From the NCBI GenBank assembly GCA_033297205.1, contig MU859100.1, positions 62,001-126,000 of the forward strand: a DNA stretch of 64,000 nucleotides, in the 5' to 3' direction. This DNA is from Pseudoneurospora amorphoporcata (taxonomy: Eukaryota; Ascomycota; Sordariomycetes; Sordariales; Sordariaceae). Every line of letters begins with the position of its first letter. Within the stretch, counting starts at the first letter, position 1. The notes beneath the pieces are model-generated. The model was not told the DNA's origin, did not search any database, and saw only the letters and a program-made list of their open reading frames with translations. The position numbers and the translations under genes are program-made. Shown here piece by piece: positions 58,954-64,000 of this stretch.

Positions 58954-60987
58954 CGAGAACCAGGCTTATTTTGGTCGCTGTCAGGCAATAGATTTCGATC
59001 GGTAACAAATCCGAATCCTAAAAGGGCTGGCACGGACATCCAACAATCAGCGGTAGACATCAGATAAAAGGTTCCAGACTCATCCCTATTTAAAAAAGAC
59101 TGGATTTTATCTCTTCGTAGCTTTCATCCTAACTCCTGTAGACGCGATTTGCTCGTTGTAAAACATTAAGCTGCCTCCTTCCACCGCTAGCATAGGTACT
59201 ATCATTCGACAAAGACGAGATGCTTCGAGTCGACCTTGCAGACGGTTGGCACAAGCAGAGAGTCGCCTCGAGGCCATACCACCTCGGTCTCGAGGATCCA
59301 ACCGGAGGCGGCCAGCCAGAAATTAGTGTTACAGCTGATGACGCTGGGGGCTCCGGGCAAGGCTGGCCGCTCATAGAGCCAGGTGTTGGGCGAGTACAGT
59401 ACGACCCGAGGATGATAACGACGCATATCGCACTTGAAGAAGTCCGATATATCTTCTTTGCGATGCGACGTCCATAAGCTTGAGTCCAGTAGAGGCATAG
59501 TGAATGTTGCTCTTGGGGGTCGGGGTCGGGGTCCAATGCTAATAGTCATGCTTTTACTTGCCCATCTATATTCCCCTAAGGAATCATCCATCCGCCAGAG
59601 GGGAGTCTGTACTGGGACCATGCGTAAGAGTACCAGAAGTTTGGGCCAATAATCGGTACTGGAAAAGCCCATCCCGACCCAACGGCTTAAAAGACAAAGA
59701 CGACTACGGAAAAGGCGAGGGCTTTAACACCTGATGAGTCGGATAATGCCTCGACATCAAGCGACGAGGATGATAACGGCGCCAATGAGTAAGTCAAACC
59801 CCCCCATCAGTTTTCGACGACTTCCTTATACGCCCAGTTTCCTGGCACAGGGAACATGCGGCGGCGGCGGTAGCACGCATGCAAGTTTGGTCCTCGACAA
59901 AGGCCAACCACCAGCGGCACGACCATGCCAGCCAGTTTGGCTAGCAGGCCGGCGCAACCGGCGAGGAGGGCGTCGATAAAATACATATTGATGGGGTTGA
60001 ACATGTTGGCTAATGAGTAAACTACGCTGACGGGTGAAGAGGGGGAAAAAAAATAGAGAAGACCTCTCAGGTGACCTGGTGGGGGGATGGGATCTAAATA
60101 CTTTGGGTGCCTAGAGATCTGAGGGAAGCATCTTCTCTGGAAGGTGATGGCATGGTACTCATGCAATGCAGGGAGGGGCGCAAACTGGCGTGCTGCTTCA
60201 GACACAGAGTTAGCCGACTGGACAAAGACAACATCACGACAAATTTGGAGCGAAGGGAGTCAGTACCCATAACGGAGGGCTGAAGATTCGTGGTAGGGCT
60301 GGTTGTTGCCGCGATTGTCTCTGGTGTGTGTGACAGCTCCAGGCGAAGACGGAAAGATACAACACCTAGTACGCTCCAGACTTTGCAGGCGGCCGGCAGA
60401 GCGCAAGCGGCATCGGTGAAGATGGAAATGGTCACTTTGTTGAGTTCCATCCTCTTCTTTATTTAGTACCACTTGTCGTTTGGTAACACCATCGTTATGG
60501 CCGTTGAACAGGAGGGCTTGAGGTAGATCGAACTTCTGCCGTAGGCTGTCTTCGCGGCTCGGTGTGTCGAGAGATACAGGGAGAGAGCTGCGTCTGGAAA
60601 GACATTGAAGACGAGGAGAAGGACTGTTCAGGGATCGAGACCTTCGTCGCGGTCGAGTGTCAAGCGTGGATTATGTCTCGACTTCGTGCTGGCATGGAGG
60701 TAGTTGATCTGGTGGTGTTCCACGTAGGTGGACGTGCTTGTAGTTTCAGACTCCTTTCTTGCGAGTAAGGCTGGTACCAACGAGGGAGATCATAGAAGAA
60801 AAGAAAACAAGAAAGAAAAAGCGCACAACTCAGTTTTGGCTAACGACGTCGACGTGCTCGGATGCGCTGGATTGCGGCCTCTGATTTCGGGCCTTGATGT
60901 GTATCATCAGCCAAAAACCATATAATAGTGGTGAACAATTGAATTGGCACCATCCGCCAGAGTCTTGGGAGAGTTGAACGGCGATGA

Positions 60988-61455
60988 GACAATGAACTTT
61001 GCGAGTGTCCATGGTCGACAGCGTCATGTTCTGATGAAGACGACAAGAAGTTGGTTGCTGTCCAGGAATTGTTAATGCAGCTGCCCCGCTCTCCAGCCAT
61101 TGCGGAGCGACTATTGGTCACAGAAACGCCAAGAGCCAATCAGAAAGCGCGGAGCTAACAGCTCGCTAGCTTCAAGATACCACTAACAATTTCTGCTTTA
61201 GCCGCTGCAAACCAACAATACGGTAATCCGGTTACACCGTACAGTAAGATTCGTAAGATCCGGGCACTGTTCTGGGATACCGGGGACGGAGCCCAAGCAT
61301 GGTTTCGGGAGACGACGTCTGCCGTGGGAAGCCGGCTGGCGCAGTGGAGAAATATCGGCAAAACAGCGGACGACAGCCACCGGGTTACCCTCGAAGTGGA
61401 CTTTACGGACAGGCCACCGGAGGGAACAAGACGAGGAAATTATTTTTGCCTGTAG
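60988..61455 (+). pseudogene. Possible broken gene fragment, unknown family
   Basis: The plus strand reads in one frame for 155 codons from a TGA at 60985-60987 to a TAG at 61453-61455, broken only by a TAA at 61156-61158. Before the stop it reads DEDDKKLVAVQELLMQLPR and on to ANQKARS. After it come QLASFKIPLTISALAAANQQ and a Trp-containing stretch (IRALFWDTGDGAQAWF). TAA could come from CAA and TGA from CGA by single C-to-T changes, as repeat-induced point mutation produces. A good branch site and acceptor (CACTAAC...CTTTAG at 61200) also lie here, so an intron could hide the stop, but I find no matching donor. I recognise no protein family. The sequence may be chance. Confidence 0.3.
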
Positions 61456-63566
61456 CTGCCAGAAAGTCAGTAGCCCAATTAGGTAGAGGTACGTACCAAA
61501 CATTTCAGCATTGTGGGAGACGATCTTGAGCCTCTACTTAGCTACACTTCGGCCCCAGGTGAAAGACTTCGGTTTTATCTTCATTCCGAAAACATCTCTT
61601 GAGGCTATTGTATAGGCAGGACCAGTGGGTCTTTGCAAAGCGTGCCTGTCTAATTTCAAGGGATGTCTGGCTCTCAATCAAGGTATGCGCCATCTGCCAG
61701 TATTCCTTTCGGCTTCCCTCCGCGGGCACTTCTTTCCAGTAATTCAGACCTGCCCGCATGTGAAAGGAAGGCAGCAGTCCTTACAACCAGAAGGAAACCG
61801 TCACAACACTTGTTGCCATAGAAGTAGCAAAACTCTGTCAGGGAAGGAATCTGTTTGCAAAGATGACCCAGATGGCTCATTGGAAGGCTGGTTGGCTCCC
61901 AGGATTCTTGTGCATAAGAACGTCTCCCCCAGCCTTTTGGCTGGCTTCTATTGTTCATCAGAATCAAGCACTCCTCACCCAATCTTTCTTTTCCCCATTC
62001 ATTCATCCGACAAGTACTTAATACAATTGTTCGCTCTCCTCGTCTTCTTCATACGTCCAATGCTGTTCATGCAGAAATGGCTCCTGATCTTCCCCATGCC
62101 TTCTTGGATGACACCCTCATCGCCTCTGGGACCACGACTTAAAACTTCAGCAATTGCACGCGACCGACAAAACCAGCCCGTCATTTCCCCCAGTATTACA
62201 TTACGGTACCAAGAAGGGACGAGTGGCCAAAAGAATACACCTATACCTCGGTTTCACAACAGTACCAATTTGATATCGTCATTGACGACCCAAGCCTGTG
62301 CTTAGCTGCTTATTCGTCTTGCAACAACCATACATTTGGGGGCATTGAACAGGCACGAGCGACACTCACATTTCGACCTCGGCCCCCAGTTGGTGGTGAT
62401 ACCAAAGAGTTACTCGGAGCATGCGCCAAGTTCACAGTTCACACACCAAAATCCATCACTACATCAATACCTGCCCCTCGACATGTACAATTAATAATAA
62501 TGAAAAGTGGATGGTTGACCTGCCAGTTGATCCCGTCCAGACAACAGTCATTTGCCTGAACATCACCTAGGTATGGGTGAGTGGTACAACTAGGAGGCCA
62601 ACGTCTCTTCCATTCTGGCACGAATCGACGACAATATGGAGAGGTAACTCGACGCGAGTTCCCCAGTCATTATCTAGACATCAACGAACTCTACAGTCTC
62701 CTCCAGCGGTGGACGGGACGAGAGTTGTTCGCTGAGGCGGTGGGTGAGAACCGCTACAGCTGGAAGCAAGGAAGGAGCGGCGCGGTTCGACCGCGACCGA
62801 ATGGAGCTAGGGGTTTTCATCCGGCGGCGCTTAACGCCGTACGGTTTTTCCTTTAGAGAGCCTGGAGAAGGACCTCATGCCAATATGGCGCTATAGATAT
62901 ATAGCTAAGGAATATGATTATTATTATTACAGTCTCCTCCAGTCGTCGTCCTGACAAATAAAATACAAATGACTGTACAGCTTTGCTAAGACCATGCATG
63001 CACGGCTGGGTGTCAAAAGTGGGCGGAGGTTGGTTGCCAATGGGAACATAACTGACCGCGCACAAGACCAACAATGCTAAAGTCACTGTTTGGCAATCGC
63101 ATGACCCCTAGAGAGCGGGACCGTGGAAGGGTTTCGAGGGGCCTAAAGTATGGGCGGCCTGGTGACTGACGGGACCGGCGAACGGTTCGAGTACATCGGG
63201 GTTTACATCTTCCAAGTCCGAGACGAAGACCTAAACACCGAGTTCTTCTGCCGGCTGGCCGGGGCTGTCGGCTGAACTACGTACAAACCCCCTCCTCATA
63301 GCATCCAACCCTCTCACAGCATATAAACCCCCTTTTCAGACACAATCACATGCAAGAAATCTTGCAGATTTGCCCGCCACGAACTGCCACAGCCCGCCGG
63401 CCACTCGTCGCGTCCGGACGCGGGGAAGCCTAAGGCAATTCCGGCCTTCCCCTCATCCAAATGACGTTTCTTCCGTCTTTCAACAAACTTGCGACAACCA
63501 CAACGACAAAGCTCTTGCGACCACAACAACACAACCAGCTAAGTTTTGCACATCACATCAATCACC

Positions 63567-64000
63567 ATGCCTTCTCATCAGGGCAGAAGCGACACTGACT
63601 TTTTGGCAACAGTTGCGGTCCCGGCCGATGGGGTGATGCCGACGAGGGAGGAGATGCAGGCGAATTTCGAGAGGACCTATCCTGTATCTAGCAGCAACAT
63701 CGATAGCGATAGCAACAGCGAAGCGACTAGCGCAACAGATAGCGAATCGAATAGCGATGATCATGTACATAGCGACAACGATAGCAGAGGTGTGAGGAGG
63801 GAGAGAGAGAAGGAGGCTGAGGAAGAGGAGGAGGAGCAGAGCCTGGAGGGGTTTCTGAACAAGTTGTGCGCTGAGGTGTGGCAGGAGGAGCAGAAACAGA
63901 AGCGGGAGCAGGAGGAGTTGGACAGGGAGATTGAAGAGCAGGAGAAGTTGGTGGAGCAGCTGGAGCAAGGGATTGTAGAGCAGTTTGGGGATGAGTATGC
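63567..64000 (+). CDS. Acidic coiled-coil protein, cut by the window end
   Basis: The frame starts at an ATG in good context (ATCACCATGCC) and stays open for 144 codons to the window edge, so the 3' end is missing. It begins MPSHQGRSDTDFLATVAVPA, then a Ser/Asp/Asn-rich low-complexity part (repeated D-S-N-S and S-D units from GATAGC and related codons at 63698-63790), then a long Glu/Gln/Lys-rich segment (VWQEEQKQKREQEELDREIE) that should form a coiled coil. A pyrimidine/adenine-rich leader precedes it. I recognise no family. The antisense strand shows a Leu-rich frame that is a mirror of the Glu/Gln codons. Confidence 0.6.
   Translation, partial: MPSHQGRSDTDFLATVAVPADGVMPTREEMQANFERTYPVSSSNIDSDSNSEATSATDSESNSDDHVHSDNDSRGVRREREKEAEEEEEEQSLEGFLNKLCAEVWQEEQKQKREQEELDREIEEQEKLVEQLEQGIVEQFGDEY

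Larger units (their letters stand above)
57837..63566. other. Gene-poor region with diverged and possibly broken coding sequence
   Basis: No intact gene can be supported over 5.7 kb. The parts are a diverged tandem duplication at 58756-58953, a 156-codon minus-strand frame at 59202-59672, a possible three-exon minus-strand frame between 60450 and 59807, a plus-strand frame with an internal stop at 60988-61455, and several short frames to 63275. Short frames in this composition often look protein-like by chance, and at several places two or three frames look equally good, so I do not model them as genes. Confidence 0.4.

Noticed and set aside
61625..62305. 226-codon plus-strand frame
   Set aside because: No recognisable domain, poor codon use and no start context; most of it is pyrimidine-rich sequence.
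62447..63275. Several short plus-strand frames that look protein-like, including a 41-residue frame at 63150-63275
   Set aside because: In this stretch two or three frames look equally plausible at once, so the impression is not evidence of coding.
1..64000. tRNA, 5S rRNA and other structured RNA genes
   Set aside because: I looked for T-loop-like GTTCRA words and for 5S internal promoter sequence on both strands; the few hits (for example near 58500, 62786 and 63178) are not flanked by a cloverleaf.

Overview
The window is nuclear DNA of a filamentous ascomycete, most likely a Sordariomycete close to Neurospora or Sordaria. The evidence is short spliceosomal introns (mostly 50-100 bases, GTRNGT donors, CTAAC/CTGAC branch sites, YAG acceptors), C-rich third codon positions, pyrimidine-rich 5' leaders, frequent TACCTA-type simple sequence, and a cell-wall-integrity MAP kinase that matches the MAK-1/Slt2 family closely. 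I see no bacterial or viral genes, no CRISPR array and no tRNA or rRNA gene.

Layout. 1-2.9 kb: no convincing gene, one AT-rich foldback element near 1.2-1.6 kb. 2.9-3.8 kb: secreted DUF3455 protein (minus). 3.8-10.3 kb: long gene-poor stretch. 10.3-11.8 kb: multi-exon GPI-type surface protein with a duplicated exon module and an in-frame stop. 12.2-13.8 kb: membrane-anchored hotdog protein (minus). 15.6-16.2 kb: PaaI-type hotdog protein (plus). 18.8-21.6 kb: C2-domain, proline-rich Fic1/Inn1-like cytokinesis protein (minus). 24.5-25.2 kb: TMEM234-family membrane protein. 26.6-27.9 kb: unrecognised 180-residue protein (minus). 31.9-33.1 kb: 20S proteasome alpha subunit of the Scl1/PSMA6 type (minus), divergent from a nucleolar-type WKF-domain protein (34.1-35.4 kb). 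36.5-37.9 kb: KpsF/GutQ-type SIS-domain sugar-phosphate isomerase (minus). 41.4-42.1 kb: low-molecular-weight protein tyrosine phosphatase. 44.2-45.8 kb: MAP kinase mak-1. 46.8-48.5 kb: UTP15 of the small-subunit processome (minus). 51.0-54.8 kb: large AT-hook, poly-Q, MIZ/SP-RING protein, a probable SUMO E3 ligase. 57.3-57.8 kb: small basic hypothetical protein. 57.8-63.5 kb: gene-poor, with a diverged tandem duplication and at least one stretch that looks like a broken gene. 63.6 kb to the end: 5' part of an acidic coiled-coil protein cut by the window edge.

The genes are mostly unrelated housekeeping and signalling genes, as is normal for a fungal chromosome arm; there is no operon and no obvious biosynthetic cluster. 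Loose themes are ribosome biogenesis (WKF protein, UTP15), cell wall and septation (mak-1, the C2 protein, the GPI protein) and protein turnover (proteasome subunit, SP-RING protein). Exon boundaries were read by eye from splice motifs and reading-frame continuity; every model given has consistent phases. I found no clear new multi-gene system. The best leads are the interrupted GPI gene, the KdsD-like isomerase in a fungus, the enlarged SP-RING loop, the foldback repeat and the decayed stretch at 58-63 kb.
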